Source: an uncultured Clostridia bacterium (GTDB lineage: Bacteria; Bacillota; Clostridia; Christensenellales; Aristaeellaceae). From it: a stretch of DNA of 6,968 bases. Of this stretch, positions 6,649 through 6,968 are shown one piece after another. The position numbers and the translations under genes were made by a program. The notes under the pieces are model-generated. The model searched no databases and was not told where the DNA came from. It saw only the letters and a program-made list of their open reading frames with translations. Position 1 is the first letter of the stretch; each line of letters starts with the position of its first letter. The DNA lies in assembly GCA_945877525.1 (NCBI GenBank), contig CAMDVP010000161.1:1-6968 (forward strand), given 5' to 3'.

Positions 6649-6968
6649 TCACCGCCAGTATTTTCCGTCCAGTTCACGGTATTGGATGGCCTCAGCCACG
6701 TGGGAGGTGGCAATGTGCTCCTCCCCGGCCAGGTCGGCGATGGTGCGGGCCACCTTCAGCACTCGGCCGTATGCGCGCATGCTCATTCCCATGCGATCCA
6801 CCGCCATGTGCAGCACCTGGGTGGCTTCCGGGGTCAGCACGCAGTAGCGGCGGCTGAGGCGCGCGTCCAGCTGGGCGTTGCAGTGGATGCCGTCCAGTCG
6901 GTAGCGCGCCTGCTGGATTTCCCGGGCGCGGCGTACCCTCTCCGCTACCTGGGCGGAGGACTCGGCAG
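6649..6968 (-). CDS. ComM/YifB-family AAA+ ATPase (Mg-chelatase-like), C-terminal end only
   Basis: The last 105 residues of a protein that is usually about 500 long; the ATPase core lies beyond the right edge. The visible part is the Mg-chelatase C-terminal domain. It starts near AESSAQVAERVRRAREIQ, followed by a stretch with NAQLDARL, then RAYGRVLKVARTIADLAG, AEAIQYRELDGKYW and a final Arg. These match the conserved C-terminal blocks of ComM/YifB proteins. In Gram-negative bacteria ComM is a hexameric helicase that promotes branch migration during natural transformation. The role of the Firmicutes YifB form is less clear. It lies directly upstream of dprA, a common pairing, but 179 non-coding bases with their own promoter separate the two. 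I leave the symbol empty because the comM and yifB names are both in use. The family call is firm for the part seen. Confidence 0.92.
   Translation of the reverse strand, partial: AESSAQVAERVRRAREIQQARYRLDGIHCNAQLDARLSRRYCVLTPEATQVLHMAVDRMGMSMRAYGRVLKVARTIADLAGEEHIATSHVAEAIQYRELDGKYWR

Noticed and set aside
6641..6651. TAAGGAGGTCA on the plus strand, a near-perfect Shine-Dalgarno match (and ACCTCCTTA, like the 16S rRNA 3' end, on the minus strand)
   Set aside because: No start codon lies at a workable distance on the plus strand and the frame there is a shadow of the comM-like gene. With no other rRNA-like sequence around it, the short match is taken as chance.
1..6968. Search for mobile elements, CRISPR arrays, tRNA or rRNA genes and defence systems
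   Set aside because: By eye I found no transposase, no regularly spaced repeats, no tRNA-like cloverleaf and no defence-type protein. Coding density by housekeeping genes leaves almost no room.

Overview
The window carries a single run of genes, all on the minus strand, so transcription goes from the right edge to the left. In transcription order they are: the C-terminal end of a ComM/YifB-type AAA+ ATPase (cut by the right edge), dprA, topA, trmFO, an exported DUF3887-type alpha/beta hydrolase, and most of hslV (cut by the left edge). The order dprA-topA-trmFO-(x)-hslV is the classic Firmicutes arrangement. In Bacillus subtilis the equivalent run is topA-trmFO-xerC/codV-hslV/codW-hslU/codX-codY. 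Strong GGAGG Shine-Dalgarno sites precede all five complete start regions. Together with folate-dependent TrmFO and a GC-rich sequence, this points to a GC-rich member of the Clostridia, perhaps a gut Christensenellales-like lineage. That last placement is inference from style only.

Right end (6470-6968): the comM-like gene ends at 6649. The 179-base gap before dprA is the only sizeable non-coding stretch. It holds an interrupted hairpin, a weak AT-rich hairpin running into a T8 tract, and a good sigma-A-type promoter with a 17-base spacer and an extended -10. This is the most likely start of the dprA-topA-trmFO-hydrolase-hslV transcript.

Middle (1866-6469): dprA and topA are 30 bases apart. 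topA and trmFO overlap by one base (TAATG), and the Glu-rich end of topA encodes the trmFO ribosome binding site. All three proteins are full length with their key residues intact. They serve DNA uptake/recombination, DNA relaxation and tRNA U54 methylation.

Left end (1-1865): the slot normally held by the recombinase xerC holds a secreted serine hydrolase instead. Its stop overlaps the start of hslV (ATGA), and its last Gly-Gly codons supply the hslV ribosome binding site, so the two are probably translationally coupled. hslU would be expected just beyond the left edge.

Overall this is a largely housekeeping region. I see no mobile element, CRISPR array, RNA gene or novel defence system. 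The unusual points are the hydrolase in the xerC position and its coupling to hslV, and the layered terminator/promoter region before dprA.
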